Below, one piece after another: positions 17,464 through 26,429 of a stretch of 64,000 nt of DNA. This DNA is from Exiguobacterium antarcticum DSM 14480 (lineage in GTDB: Bacteria; Bacillota; Bacilli; Exiguobacteriales; Exiguobacteriaceae): the NCBI RefSeq assembly GCF_000685865.1, contig NZ_JMKS01000003.1, forward strand, positions 1,803,001-1,867,000. Reading direction: 5' to 3'. The notes under the pieces are model-generated. The model had not been told where the DNA came from, did no database searches, and saw nothing but the letters and a program-made list of their open reading frames with translations. Numbering within the stretch: the stretch's first letter is position 1; the number at the start of each line of letters is the position of its first letter. The position numbers were made by a program, and so were the translations under genes.

Positions 17464-18864
17464 TTACGACTTCGTTAAGACATCTTGTTGACGGGGCGAC
17501 AGGTGGATCGCATGTCCGACTAACGATTCGACGGCTTCCGTCCAGGCTTCGCTCCGGCTCGGGTGTGGCATGATCGGGAAGCGGACATCTTCTTCCTTGG
17601 CAGCCATCTCAAGTGCTTGTGCAAACGTTCCGGCGAGTTCGACTGCGCCTTCGCCCATCATATGAACGCCTAAAAGGAGACTCGTCGTCGCATCGGAGAT
17701 GACCTTGATGAAGCCAGTTCCGGCTTCGATCATCGTTGCGCCATTGGCATTTAAGGTAAATTGACCCGTCCGAATCGCGTGACCGGCTTCGATCGCGGCA
17801 TCTTCCGTCAGTCCAATCGAGACGATTGGCGGAAGCGACCGAATGATTGTCGGATAGTAAGGAAGAGTCGTGTCAGGTGTTTGCCCCGCCAAGCGTTCAG
17901 CTGTCCGTTTGGCTTCGTGGATGGCCCGTGTCGCAATTGCCTGCCCTGGCGTGACGTCACCAATCGCATAAATATGCGGACGATTTGTCTGCCCGAACGG
18001 ATCGACGGGAATCGTTCCGTCTTCCGCTAATGTCACACCAATCCGTTCAAGTCCTAACTCGAGCGTATGCGGGACACGGGGCAATGAATGAAACAGGAAG
18101 GGAGCGGTCCACGTCGTTTCCTGCCCTTGTTTTACGACCGTTACGGTCACGTCGTCCCCGGCTTCGATGGCGGTGACGGTCCCGGAGACAAGTTGAATCT
18201 TTTGTTTTTTGAAGAGGCGTCGGAGTTCTTTGTTTATACTTGGATCCAACTGGAAGTCGTCGGCGATCAAGGTGACATTCGTGCCAAGCGCTTGAAAGCT
18301 CATTGCGGCCTCGAGGGCCAGATAATCCTGACCGATGATGACAAGGCGGTCAGGTAAATCGGTCAATTGGTAAAGCTGTTCTGCGTTCAAAATGGCAGGA
18401 GAATCGTGTCTGATGCTATGGCTCCCTGTCGCAATCACAACGTCATTAAACCAATACGTATCAAACTGATGTCCTTGTTCGACACCAATCCGGTCATCCG
18501 CTAAAAACGAAGCGCTCCCTTGGACGTATTCGATAGCATTTACCTGACATAAGGATTCGACGCCACTTCGTAATTGACGGACGACTTGATCGCGGTAATG
18601 GACCAATTGATTGAAATCATGCGTGGAATCAATTGAAAAGCCCAGTGCGGTCAAATGTTTTAATTGGTGTTTTATTTCTGCAGCGTGCGCCAAAACCTTC
18701 GAAGGAATACAGCCCCGGTTCAGACACAGTCCACCGAGCTGCGCTTGTTCAATCAAGGTCACCTTACGCCCTAATTGGCTGGCGCGAATCGCAGCCGTGT
18801 AACCGGCTGGTCCGCCACCAAGGATAATCACATCACGTTCTTGTGTCAGTTCACCTACGACCAT
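17464..18864 (-). CDS. lpdA: Dihydrolipoyl dehydrogenase (E3) of the branched-chain keto-acid complex
   Basis: A 466-residue flavoprotein disulfide reductase. FAD binding is at ILGGGPAGYTAA near residue 15. The redox pair lies in GGLCLNRGCIPSK, a second dinucleotide fold follows, and the C-terminal active-site histidine is in MPHPSRSEAWTEA. It reoxidises the lipoyl group of E2 with NAD+. The gene starts directly at the end of the E2 gene and is last of the operon. Placing E3 last differs from B. subtilis bkd, where lpdV precedes E1. Confidence 0.93.
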   Translation of the reverse strand: MVVGELTQERDVIILGGGPAGYTAAIRASQLGRKVTLIEQAQLGGLCLNRGCIPSKVLAHAAEIKHQLKHLTALGFSIDSTHDFNQLVHYRDQVVRQLRSGVESLCQVNAIEYVQGSASFLADDRIGVEQGHQFDTYWFNDVVIATGSHSIRHDSPAILNAEQLYQLTDLPDRLVIIGQDYLALEAAMSFQALGTNVTLIADDFQLDPSINKELRRLFKKQKIQLVSGTVTAIEAGDDVTVTVVKQGQETTWTAPFLFHSLPRVPHTLELGLERIGVTLAEDGTIPVDPFGQTNRPHIYAIGDVTPGQAIATRAIHEAKRTAERLAGQTPDTTLPYYPTIIRSLPPIVSIGLTEDAAIEAGHAIRTGQFTLNANGATMIEAGTGFIKVISDATTSLLLGVHMMGEGAVELAGTFAQALEMAAKEEDVRFPIMPHPSRSEAWTEAVESLVGHAIHLSPRQQDVLTKS

Positions 18865-20073
18865 TTAGATCAGCTCCATCAATAAAGTTGTGGGGTGTTC
18901 AATCAGTCCTGCGAACCGATTCGTAAAGGCGACGGCTGTCGCACCATCTGCGACACGATGGTCAAATGACATCGATAGATTCATCATCGATCGGATGACG
19001 ATTTGATCCTGCTCATCGACACAGACCCGTTTTTTCGTTTTATGGAAGGCGATTAATGCCGTTTCCGGATAATTGATGATGGGTGTCGCACCCGTACTAC
19101 CAAGTGGGCCGACATTACTCATCGTGAAGGTGCTCGGTTTCAGATCCGCAGCGCGCAAGTCTCCCGTCTTGGCGCGGGAAGACAGTTCCGCGACACGCGT
19201 ATGCAACTGTTGCATCGTCATCTTATCTGCATCTCGAACGACCGGAACAATCAGTCCGTCCGTCGTCTCGGTCGCGACACCGATATGATACTGTTGCTCG
19301 AGGATGATCTGTTCGTTGGCTTCGTCGAGCTTGGCGTTAAAGACCGGGAAGTCTTGGAGTGCGACTATCAAGGCTTTGATGAAAAAGGCGTTGACACTGA
19401 TCGGTTGACCGGCCGCCTTTAATTCTTCGCGCAAGGCGAGCAATCGAGTCATATCCACTTCTTCGAAATGCGTGACGTGCGGAATCGTAAAGAGGGATTG
19501 CGTCATTTTTTTGGCAATCTGTTTCCGGATGCCGCGGAACGGGATCGTTTCGACGGAAGGAGATGGCGTCGTTTGTGCCACGACCGGCTGCTGCGTTTCG
19601 GCAGAACGGGTTCCTGTTTCAAGGAATCGACGGACGTCGTCTTCTGTGACGCGACCGGATGGATCAGTGGCTGGGACAAGCTCTAAATCAATCCCATGAT
19701 CACGGGCGATCTTTCGTGTATAGGGTGTGGCTAAGACACGCCGTACCGCTGGGGCGATGGTCGGTGTCATCGTTGTTTGTTGCGGTTGCTCGACCACGCG
19801 TTTGATTGTTCGTTCGACGGTGGCGGCGGTTTCCGTCTCTTCTTCATCGATTAATAATAAGATTGTCCCGACGGAAACGGTTTGTCCGACAGGGATTAAG
19901 ATGTCGGTCACTTTTCCAGACACGGGAGCCGGTAATTCGGCGACCATCTTATCGGTCGATACTTCAACGACCGGTTGATCAATCGTGACGCGATCGCCAA
20001 CCTGGACGAGATAGTTCGCGATTTCGCCTTCTGTCATCCCTTCACCGACATCATGTAATTTCACTTCGATCAT
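18865..20073 (-). CDS. bkdB: Dihydrolipoamide acyltransferase (E2) of the branched-chain keto-acid complex
   Basis: A 402-residue E2. It has an N-terminal lipoyl domain with the lipoylated lysine in STDKMVAEL and an acidic/Thr-rich linker. The peripheral subunit-binding domain is ATPYTRKIARDHGIDL, followed by the catalytic core with the HRVADG (HxxxDG) motif. It transfers branched acyl groups to CoA. ATG at 20073 is chosen because AAGGAG lies about 8 nt before it; the frame also has a GTG at 20082 next to that site. Branched-chain rather than pyruvate specificity is inferred from the leucine dehydrogenase gene in the operon. Confidence 0.9.
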   Translation of the reverse strand: MIEVKLHDVGEGMTEGEIANYLVQVGDRVTIDQPVVEVSTDKMVAELPAPVSGKVTDILIPVGQTVSVGTILLLIDEEETETAATVERTIKRVVEQPQQTTMTPTIAPAVRRVLATPYTRKIARDHGIDLELVPATDPSGRVTEDDVRRFLETGTRSAETQQPVVAQTTPSPSVETIPFRGIRKQIAKKMTQSLFTIPHVTHFEEVDMTRLLALREELKAAGQPISVNAFFIKALIVALQDFPVFNAKLDEANEQIILEQQYHIGVATETTDGLIVPVVRDADKMTMQQLHTRVAELSSRAKTGDLRAADLKPSTFTMSNVGPLGSTGATPIINYPETALIAFHKTKKRVCVDEQDQIVIRSMMNLSMSFDHRVADGATAVAFTNRFAGLIEHPTTLLMELI

Positions 20074-20085
20074 CACGTTCACTCC

Positions 20086-21084
20086 TTAAAAATCGACCGT
20101 ACGCTGGATCGCTTCAAGCACACGCGTCGGCGTCGGGATGTAATGGTCCTCCAGGGCGAATAAGGGAACAGGCACGTCAAACCCGGTGACACGAGCAATC
20201 GGTGCCCGTAAGTATAAGAATGAAGTGTCGTTGATGAGCGCAATCAAATCGTTTCCAAGACCACCCGTTGCCTGTGCTTCATGAATGATGACAGCGCGTC
20301 CCGTTTTTTGGACAGACGCCGCAATCGTCGACCGGTCGAGCGGATAGAGGGTCCGTAAATCAATCACTTCACAGGAGATGCCGCGGGTCGCAGCTTCCGT
20401 CGCGGCTTTTTGTGCGACCTGCACCATCGCCCCCCAAGCGATGAGCGTGACGTCTTGACCTTCTGTCACATATTTTGCTTTTCCAATTTTAATCGTGTAG
20501 GACTCACTCGGAACCGGTTCCTTGAAGGCACGGTAACTGCGCATCGATTCGAGGAACAAGACCGGATCCGGATCCTCGATTGCCGCAATCAATAAACCTT
20601 TTGCATCATAAGGGGTTGCCGGACAGACCACTTTTAAACCGGGCATCGAAGTGAAGAGGGCTTCCGTACTGTCCGAGTGAATTTCTGGGGCACGGATACC
20701 GGCACCATAGGGCGCCCGGATGACCATTGGCACACCATAACGTCCCATCGTCCGCATCCGGATGCGGGAGACATGGGTCATGATTTGTTCGTAAGCAGGG
20801 TAGATGAAACCGAGAAATTGGATTTCGACGATCGGCTTAAATCCGTTGACTGCTAAACCGATCGACGTTCCGACGATTCCGGCTTCGCTGAGCGGCGTAT
20901 CGATGATCCGATCCTCACCGAACTCTTCCTGTAGACCGTCCGTTGCCCGGAAGACGCCGCCGTTTTTTCCGACATCTTCACCTAGTACAAGCGTCGTCTC
21001 ATCGTCCGTCAGTTTCGTCCGTAAGGCATCGGTGACCGCCTGGACGAGTGTCATCTCCGTTTGTCGATTGATAGGTGTCGCCAT
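20086..21084 (-). CDS. bkdAB: Branched-chain keto-acid dehydrogenase E1 beta subunit
   Basis: A 332-residue transketolase-like beta subunit with GEDVGKNGGVFRAT near the N-terminus, VRAPYGAGIRAPEIHSDS-type motifs in the middle and a transketolase C-terminal domain (LRTLYPLDRSTI). With the alpha subunit it decarboxylates 2-keto-acids from valine, leucine and isoleucine using thiamine diphosphate. One base separates it from the alpha-subunit stop. Confidence 0.92.
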   Translation of the reverse strand: MATPINRQTEMTLVQAVTDALRTKLTDDETTLVLGEDVGKNGGVFRATDGLQEEFGEDRIIDTPLSEAGIVGTSIGLAVNGFKPIVEIQFLGFIYPAYEQIMTHVSRIRMRTMGRYGVPMVIRAPYGAGIRAPEIHSDSTEALFTSMPGLKVVCPATPYDAKGLLIAAIEDPDPVLFLESMRSYRAFKEPVPSESYTIKIGKAKYVTEGQDVTLIAWGAMVQVAQKAATEAATRGISCEVIDLRTLYPLDRSTIAASVQKTGRAVIIHEAQATGGLGNDLIALINDTSFLYLRAPIARVTGFDVPVPLFALEDHYIPTPTRVLEAIQRTVDF

Positions 21085-21085
21085 G

Positions 21086-22138
21086 TCAATTCCCCCTTGC
21101 GGTCAGATAATCCGTTTTCTGACGAAGCAAATCGTCAGGTAGTGTTGCGTACGTATGATCAAACAGATCGTTGACGTCAGGAGGCGGGAAGGCTTCCATC
21201 GTCTTGACGGCGGCTTCGACCTCTTGTTGATGCCGATTCCGGATCGCTTCGATTTCCTGCTCGTCGTAGAAGCCTTGTTCTTTCATGAAGTCTTCGAGCC
21301 GGGTGATCGGGTCAACCCGATCATGGGACCGTTCTTGGTCCCGGTATTTGGATGGATCATCGGCCGTCGTATGGGCACCAAACCGCCACGTGACCGCTTC
21401 GATCAGCGTTGGTCCACCACCAGACCGGGCGCGTTCGACGGCTTCCAGCATCGTGAAATAGACGGCGAACACATCATTTCCGTCAATCCGAATACTTGGC
21501 ATGCCGTACGCCAGAGCTTTTTGGGCAATTGTTTCTGAATGCATCTGTTTCTGGATCGGAACGGAAATCGCATACCCGTTGTTTTGATTAAACAAGATGA
21601 CCGGGGTCTGGAAGACACTCGCGAAGTTCATCCCTTCATGGAAATCACCTTCAGACGTCGCACCGTCTCCAAAATAGGCGATAGCGACGTGTGTTGTCCC
21701 TTTCCGTTTTTCGGCCCAGGCGGCACCAACAGCATGAGGAATCTGTGTGGCAATCGGTACAGCAGGTGGGAAGATATGCAGTTCATCGGTCGGGACGCAG
21801 CCTTCGACACGACCATTCCAATATAAGAAGGTTCGGACCATATCCGCACCGAACGTCAACGTCGCACCATGATCACGGTACGTCGGGAAAATCCAGTCCT
21901 TGTCCTGCAGTGCATACGCACTGCCGACTTGTGCTGCTTCCTGCCCTTCTAAAGGGGCGTAGGTTCCTAATCGTCCTTGGCGCTGTAAGTTAATGGCCTT
22001 ACGATCAAACGTCCGGATTCGGTTCATATGTGTGAATAGCGCGAGGCTCAAGTCTTTTGTCAGCAGATCAGTTTTAGATGTATCGATCACGTGTCCCGCA
22101 TCATCAAGGATCCGGTAAATCGGAAATTCAGTTTCCAT
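21086..22138 (-). CDS. bkdAA: Branched-chain keto-acid dehydrogenase E1 alpha subunit
   Basis: A 350-residue thiamine-diphosphate-binding subunit with the GDGATSEGDFHEGMNFA motif (GDGx...N) and the phosphorylation-loop-like region RFGAHTTADDPSKYR. GGAGG lies 8 nt before ATG 22138, so the ATG at 22153 is rejected. The N-terminal segment (YRILDDAGHVID) is typical of branched-chain E1 alpha, separating it from pyruvate dehydrogenase. Confidence 0.92.
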   Translation of the reverse strand: METEFPIYRILDDAGHVIDTSKTDLLTKDLSLALFTHMNRIRTFDRKAINLQRQGRLGTYAPLEGQEAAQVGSAYALQDKDWIFPTYRDHGATLTFGADMVRTFLYWNGRVEGCVPTDELHIFPPAVPIATQIPHAVGAAWAEKRKGTTHVAIAYFGDGATSEGDFHEGMNFASVFQTPVILFNQNNGYAISVPIQKQMHSETIAQKALAYGMPSIRIDGNDVFAVYFTMLEAVERARSGGGPTLIEAVTWRFGAHTTADDPSKYRDQERSHDRVDPITRLEDFMKEQGFYDEQEIEAIRNRHQQEVEAAVKTMEAFPPPDVNDLFDHTYATLPDDLLRQKTDYLTARGN

Positions 22139-22152
22139 CAGTGTCACCTCCA

Positions 22153-23295
22153 TTAGTCGTTACGGATGTTCCATTTCGGTTTGATCGTATTCGTAAAGAT
22201 GTTGTTATGACGAGAGCGGATTTGAATCCGTTTGTTACACATCCGGTTGGCGGCTTCGAGTGTCGTGATCGATTCCGCATGCGACTCATGGAATACTTCG
22301 AGGACGGCATCATAGATATGTTTTGTTTTTAATAAGACACGTTCATGGTTCGCACCGTATAATTCGTCGGCAACTTGAATCAGACCACCGCCGTTGACGA
22401 TATAATCGGGCGCATATAAAATGCCGCGTTGCTTTAATTCGAGCGCAAGTGCATCATCGGCGAGTTGATTGTTGGCCGATCCGCAGATCGCCTTACACTG
22501 GAGCTGTCCGATGTTCGTCGATTGGATGACACCACCATAGGCACAAGGGACAAAGATGTCGGCATCCGTCAGATGAATTTCATGAGCGGAAATGACACGA
22601 ACCGTTCCAGGTGTTTTTTCCGCTTGCTCGACGAGAGCAGCGAGAACGGATTCGCTCAAATCGGACACGTACAGGTTGGCACCGGCAGACAATAACTGTT
22701 CTGCGACTTTATAGCCGACCTTTCCCAGTCCTTGGACAGCGTAACTCGCCCGGCTTAAATCATCTGATCCGTATAACGTTTCGACGGTTGCCCGTAATCC
22801 GTAAATGACGCCTTCCGCCGTTGGAATCGATGAATCCCCGCTGCCGCCGAACGCTTCCGGAATCCCAACGATACGTGAAGTTTCCCGGCTGGCATGGACG
22901 AAATCGTCCATCGTCGTGCCCATATCCGTCCCGGTGTAGAAACGTCCGCCGAGCGAATCGACGAATCGTCCGAAAGCGCGGAATAATTCCGGCGTCTTAT
23001 CGGTTGCCGGATTGCCGATGATGACAGCTTTCCCGCCGCCGAAATCGACGTCGGCCGCTGCGCATTTATACGTCATGCCGCGTGATAGCCGCAAGACATC
23101 ATCGAGTGCTTCGTCGACGGTCGAATATGGTGCCATCCGGCAACCACCGAGGGCGGGGCCGAGTGTCGTATCATGAATGGCGATGATCGCCTGCAAACCG
23201 GAAATCGGATCGTTACAAAAAACGACCTGTTCGTGACCAGAAATCTTTTCCATGATTGATGGTGATGGATCCGTGGATGGGTTCAACATGTTCAT
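22153..23295 (-). CDS. bcd: Leucine (branched-chain amino acid) dehydrogenase
   Basis: A 380-residue Glu/Leu/Phe/Val dehydrogenase. It has [12 protein letters not shown] and the catalytic lysine region [16 protein letters not shown], a Rossmann domain ([15 protein letters not shown]) and NNQLAD near the cofactor. It deaminates leucine, isoleucine and valine to the keto acids consumed by the next four gene products. AGGAGG is 7 nt before ATG 23295. The C-terminal tail ([11 protein letters not shown]) slightly extends the usual 364-residue family length. Confidence 0.93.
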   Translation of the reverse strand: MNMLNPSTDPSPSIMEKISGHEQVVFCNDPISGLQAIIAIHDTTLGPALGGCRMAPYSTVDEALDDVLRLSRGMTYKCAAADVDFGGGKAVIIGNPATDKTPELFRAFGRFVDSLGGRFYTGTDMGTTMDDFVHASRETSRIVGIPEAFGGSGDSSIPTAEGVIYGLRATVETLYGSDDLSRASYAVQGLGKVGYKVAEQLLSAGANLYVSDLSESVLAALVEQAEKTPGTVRVISAHEIHLTDADIFVPCAYGGVIQSTNIGQLQCKAICGSANNQLADDALALELKQRGILYAPDYIVNGGGLIQVADELYGANHERVLLKTKHIYDAVLEVFHESHAESITTLEAANRMCNKRIQIRSRHNNIFTNTIKPKWNIRND

Positions 23296-23314
23296 AAAAC
23301 ATCCTCCTGACTTT

Positions 23315-23328
23315 AGTAAGCGCTTTCA
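23315..23328 (-). promoter_or_regulatory. cre-like site upstream of the leucine dehydrogenase gene
   Basis: On the minus strand TGAAAGCGCTTACT fits TGWNANCGNTNWCA at all but the last position. It lies in the 42-base gap between the hotdog gene stop and the leucine dehydrogenase start. It could block transcription elongation (roadblock) or control an internal promoter, placing branched-chain amino acid catabolism under CcpA. Confidence 0.65.
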
Positions 23329-23337
23329 TTTTACTCT

Positions 23338-23733
23338 TTAGAAAACACGCGGCGTCAACTTTTCCTGAATCAGCTGCTTATTTAAGATGATTTGTTTGAC
23401 TTCACCAAGACCGATGACACGATCGCCGTGTCTGACTTCGACTTTTGCCAAGACGCGGTCGGGTGTAAGTTCGATGACGATGGCTTCGATGCGGATATTT
23501 GATCCAAGTGTCGCCATTCCTAAATGTTTCAAGGAAACGGCACCACCGACTCCTTCTTCCTGTTCTTCCAGGTAGGGGAGGATGAGTTTTCGAGCCGCCC
23601 ATTCCATATGATAGACCATCGAGACGGTTGAATAGGCCGGATGGACAACCACACCTTCAAACTGAGCGAACATTTCTTCTGTGACGATCGCCTCGATGAC
23701 AGCAGAGTCGCCGAGCGACAAACCGTTTTTCAT
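23338..23733 (-). CDS. Hotdog-fold thioesterase (FlK-like)
   Basis: A 131-residue single hotdog domain. The pattern resembles the fluoroacetyl-CoA thioesterase FlK family: a Thr/Ser turn (HPAYSTVSMVYHMEW) with a Glu on the helix, and a histidine in SLKHLGMA that would polarise the thioester. AAGGGGG lies before the ATG. It is first in the leucine dehydrogenase/BCKDH operon, 42 bases upstream, and diverges from the phenylacetate operon. Hydrolysis of an acyl-CoA (branched acyl-CoA or an aromatic CoA shunt product) is inferred; the substrate is not visible from sequence. Confidence 0.75.
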   Translation of the reverse strand: MKNGLSLGDSAVIEAIVTEEMFAQFEGVVVHPAYSTVSMVYHMEWAARKLILPYLEEQEEGVGGAVSLKHLGMATLGSNIRIEAIVIELTPDRVLAKVEVRHGDRVIGLGEVKQIILNKQLIQEKLTPRVF

Positions 23734-23962
23734 ATCGTTTCCCCCTTGCCTGTGACCACAGCTGGTCTTACCAAAAATAGTATAACACTTGTCACACGAT
23801 ATTTTATCAATCAGTTACGAAATGAGCAAACATTTTCAGGAATATTTTCCAAAAAGAAATATCATTTTCTGACTTTCTTTATAAGAAAGGTCTTTATTCA
23901 GACTTTTGATAGAAATAAGGACCAGTATCAAGAAAGTTGGGAGCTTTTAACAAAATGAAGGA

Positions 23963-23991
23963 TTGACAACATTGTGAACGTATCGTAGTTT
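23963..23991 (+). promoter_or_regulatory. Promoter of the phenylacetate operon
   Basis: -35 TTGACA (23963-23968), a 17-bp spacer and -10 TAGTTT (23986-23991). Transcription would start near 23998, within the adjacent palindrome. Confidence 0.65.
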
Positions 23992-24021
23992 AATGGTATA
24001 ACCATTTTAAAACGGACGTTT
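23992..24021 (+). promoter_or_regulatory. Two palindromes at the paa promoter, candidate operators
   Basis: AATGGTATAACCATT (23992-24006, 6-bp arms, 3-bp centre) covers the predicted start site. AAACGGACGTTT (24010-24021, 5-bp arms) follows directly. They are suitable repressor sites, and PaaX encoded at 34640-35524 is the obvious candidate. The regulator match is inferred. Confidence 0.5.
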
Positions 24022-24913
24022 ATTTATTGTGTTATATAGACGCGGGAAGGGGTGCCACTTGTATAACGAAATCCTGGAAACGATGGAAGCGGAAGAACGA
24101 TTCCGCTTACAGCTGACAAGTCTACGAGAGACCGTTCGTCATGTGATGGAACATGTTCCGTTTTATCACACCCGCTTCATGGAACGGGGACTTGATGCCG
24201 AAGCATTGCACACGATGGCGGATATTCAAAAGTTACCGTTCACATACAAAAGTGATTTGCGGGAACAGTATCCGTTTGGCTTGTTTGCGGTTCCGCCACA
24301 GGAAGCGGTCCGGATCCATGCCTCATCCGGAACAAGCGGAAAACCAACCGTCGTCGGTTATACCCAAAGTGACCTGGATGATTGGTCGACAGCTGTCGCA
24401 CGTGGTCTGATCGCAATCGGCGCGCAAAAAACCGACTTGTTGCACAATGCTTACGGATACGGCTTATTCACCGGCGGACTGGGTCTGCACAGCGGAGCCG
24501 AACAACTCGGCATGACGATTGTCCCCGTGTCCGGTGGCAATACGGACCGGCAGATCACATTGATTGAAGACTTTCAGCCGCGGGGAATTTGCGGAACACC
24601 TTCTTATATGTTGCATCTCGCGGAACGTATGGAAGAAAAGGGTCTAAATCCGAAGACGAGCAGCCTGCAGTACGGGATTTTCGGAGCCGAGCCGTGGTCG
24701 GAAGAATTACGGCAAACCCTCGAAAACAAGTGGGGGATCCGGGCTTTTGACATCTACGGTCTCAGCGAAATCATGGGGCCCGGTGTCGCGATGGAGTGTC
24801 AGGAACAGGACGGATTGCATCTGATGGATGATTTGTTCATCACAGAAGTCATTGATCCCGTGACGGGGGAACCGATGCCGGAAGGACAAGTCGGGGAACT
24901 CGTTTTTACAAGT

Positions 24914-24940
24914 GACGAATTGTAATATTAAGTGCAACAC
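24914..24940 (+). repeat. IS30-family left terminal inverted repeat
   Basis: The segment ends in ATTAAGTGCAACAC and mirrors the right end at 25941-25966, with about four mismatches over 26 bases. Confidence 0.85.
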
Positions 24941-25019
24941 CTAGCTGAAAACACAAAAAAACCCATAACGACCTCGTGTAGAATAGAGTTACCACACAAA
25001 ATTCAACGGAGGATTCGTT

Positions 25020-25958
25020 ATGAGCTATGTTCATCTTACCACATCAGAAAGAGTCAAAATAGAGACGTATCTCGAGCTAGGTTTCTCTGTCCGAAAGATT
25101 GCTGGACGCCTGGGGCGTCAACCTTCTACGATTTCACGAGAATTGAAACGAAATCCTCACTATGATTCTTCCCATGCCGACCAGCGTTATGTGGAGCGAA
25201 AAAAGAAGTGCGGTGCACGGACGAAGTTTACGCTCGAAAAAGGAGTCCGCATCCTCGAAAAGTTACGGGAGACGTGGTCCCCTGAACAGATTGCCGGACG
25301 ATTATTCCAAGAAGAAGGACTTTCGTTCAAGACAATTTATCGTTGGATTTATATGGGCCTCGTCGAGGCCGATTCTGGACTCCTTCGACAAAAGGGAAAG
25401 CGTCAGAAACCACGTGAGACGCGTGGACGCTTTAACGTCGGACTGCCAATCAGTAAACGTCCGTCTGACGTCAAAGGGCGCCAAACGTTCGGACATTGGG
25501 AGCTTGATACTGTTGTCTCGTGTAGAGGGAAATCCAAAGCCTGTGTCGCAACGTTCGTCGAGCGAAAGAGCCGTTTTTATCTCGCTGTACCGATGGAAGA
25601 TCGGTCCGCTCAATCGATGGAGTCTGCGATTCAAGCATTGCATCTTTACTTCCCGTTGGGAACGTTCCAAACTGCGACGACAGATCGTGGAAAAGAGTTT
25701 AGCTGTCATGAACGAATTCGTGACACGTTAGGCGTACCGATGTATTTTGCGGATCCGTATTCTTCTTGGCAGCGTGGGAGTAACGAGAACGCCAATGGTC
25801 TTCTCCGTGAATTTTTCCCGAAGGGGACAGATTTCGGAAAGGTCAGTCGTTCTGAACTCGCTCAAGCGCTCGCCTGGATCAATGGGAGACCGCGAAAATG
25901 TCTCAACTGGAAAACTGCATACGAGGTCTTCACGGAAGAAGTGTTGCACTTAATTTGA
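25020..25958 (+). CDS. IS30-family transposase
   Basis: A 312-residue DDE transposase with no frameshift. An N-terminal helix-turn-helix of IS30 type (SVRKIAGRLGRQPSTISRELKRN, residues about 23-46) is followed by a catalytic core. First Asp is in GHWELDTVV, second in TTDRGKEF, and the Glu in GSNENANGLLREFFPKG. GGAGG lies before the ATG. The stop lies inside the right inverted repeat, as is usual for compact IS elements. The length is typical of the family. Confidence 0.96.
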   Translation: MSYVHLTTSERVKIETYLELGFSVRKIAGRLGRQPSTISRELKRNPHYDSSHADQRYVERKKKCGARTKFTLEKGVRILEKLRETWSPEQIAGRLFQEEGLSFKTIYRWIYMGLVEADSGLLRQKGKRQKPRETRGRFNVGLPISKRPSDVKGRQTFGHWELDTVVSCRGKSKACVATFVERKSRFYLAVPMEDRSAQSMESAIQALHLYFPLGTFQTATTDRGKEFSCHERIRDTLGVPMYFADPYSSWQRGSNENANGLLREFFPKGTDFGKVSRSELAQALAWINGRPRKCLNWKTAYEVFTEEVLHLI

Positions 25959-25966
25959 CAAACCGT
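25941..25966 (-). repeat. IS30-family right terminal inverted repeat
   Basis: GTGTTGCACTTAAT and onward, the complement of the left end. It is followed directly by the CAAGT target duplication at 25967-25971. Confidence 0.85.
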
Positions 25967-26429
25967 CAAGTTTAAAAAAGAAAGCGCTTCCAATCATCCG
26001 GTATCGTACCGGAGACTTGGCATCCGTCACAACAAAAGTATGTGCCTGCGGTCGGACGACGACCCGGATGTCGCGGGTCAAAGGGCGAACGGACGACATG
26101 ATGATCATCCGTGGTGTCAATGTCTTTCCGTCTGAGATTGAACGGGTCCTGCTGCAACAACCGGGTGTCACACCGCATTATCAAATTCACCGGATTCAAC
26201 GGGCCGGTCTCGATGCATTGGAACTGCACATCGAACTCGAAACGGGGACAGTTGCTGAAGATCTGAAACGGATCATCTGCCATGCCATGAAAACCGAATG
26301 TCTGATCTCGGTTGATCTCGTTTGTCATCCGCCATACGGTCTTCCACGTTCTGAAGGCAAAGCTGTCCGCATCATCGACCGTCGCACAGCGTCTGAGAAG
26401 AAGTTTGTTTAAGCAGAGGAGGAAATGAA

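Larger units (their letters stand above)
23734..24058. other. Divergent 325-base control region between the hotdog and paaK genes
   Basis: No gene is seen here. The region is AT-rich with poly-A/T stretches around 23840-23900. Near the paa side it holds a promoter and two palindromes, listed separately. Near the hotdog side a minus-strand TATACT (-10-like) lies around 23778-23783 without a well-spaced -35. Confidence 0.6.
24914..25966 (+). mobile_element. IS30-family insertion sequence inside paaK
   Basis: A 1053-bp element (ends good to about one base) flanked by CAAGT at 24909-24913 and 25967-25971. Its ends are 26-bp inverted repeats with about 22 matches, sharing the inner block ATTAAGTGCAACAC. 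One intact transposase gene fills most of it, in the same orientation as the paa operon. Intact ends, intact transposase and an unaltered duplication point to a recent and possibly still mobile copy. Confidence 0.93.
24059..26412 (+). pseudogene. paaK: Phenylacetate-CoA ligase gene interrupted by an IS30-family element
   Basis: The 5' part (24059-24913, 285 codons) starts at TTG behind GAAGGGG. It carries the AMP-binding loop SSGTSGKPTVVGYT and the YGLSEIMGPGV motif. The 3' part (25972-26412, 146 codons) continues with IIRYRTGDL and the RVKGRTDDMMIIRGVNVFPSEIE hinge. Between them lies an insertion with a CAAGT duplication. Taking out the element plus one duplication copy joins ...VFTS to LKKKALPIIRYRTG in frame, giving about 431 residues, normal for PaaK. 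The enzyme activates phenylacetate to phenylacetyl-CoA. As it stands the protein ends after a few insertion-encoded residues and lacks the C-terminal domain. Confidence 0.95.

Noticed and set aside
25975-25992. cre-like AAAGCGCTTCC in the 3' part of paaK
   Set aside because: It has two mismatches to the cre consensus and is coding sequence conserved for KKALPIIRY.
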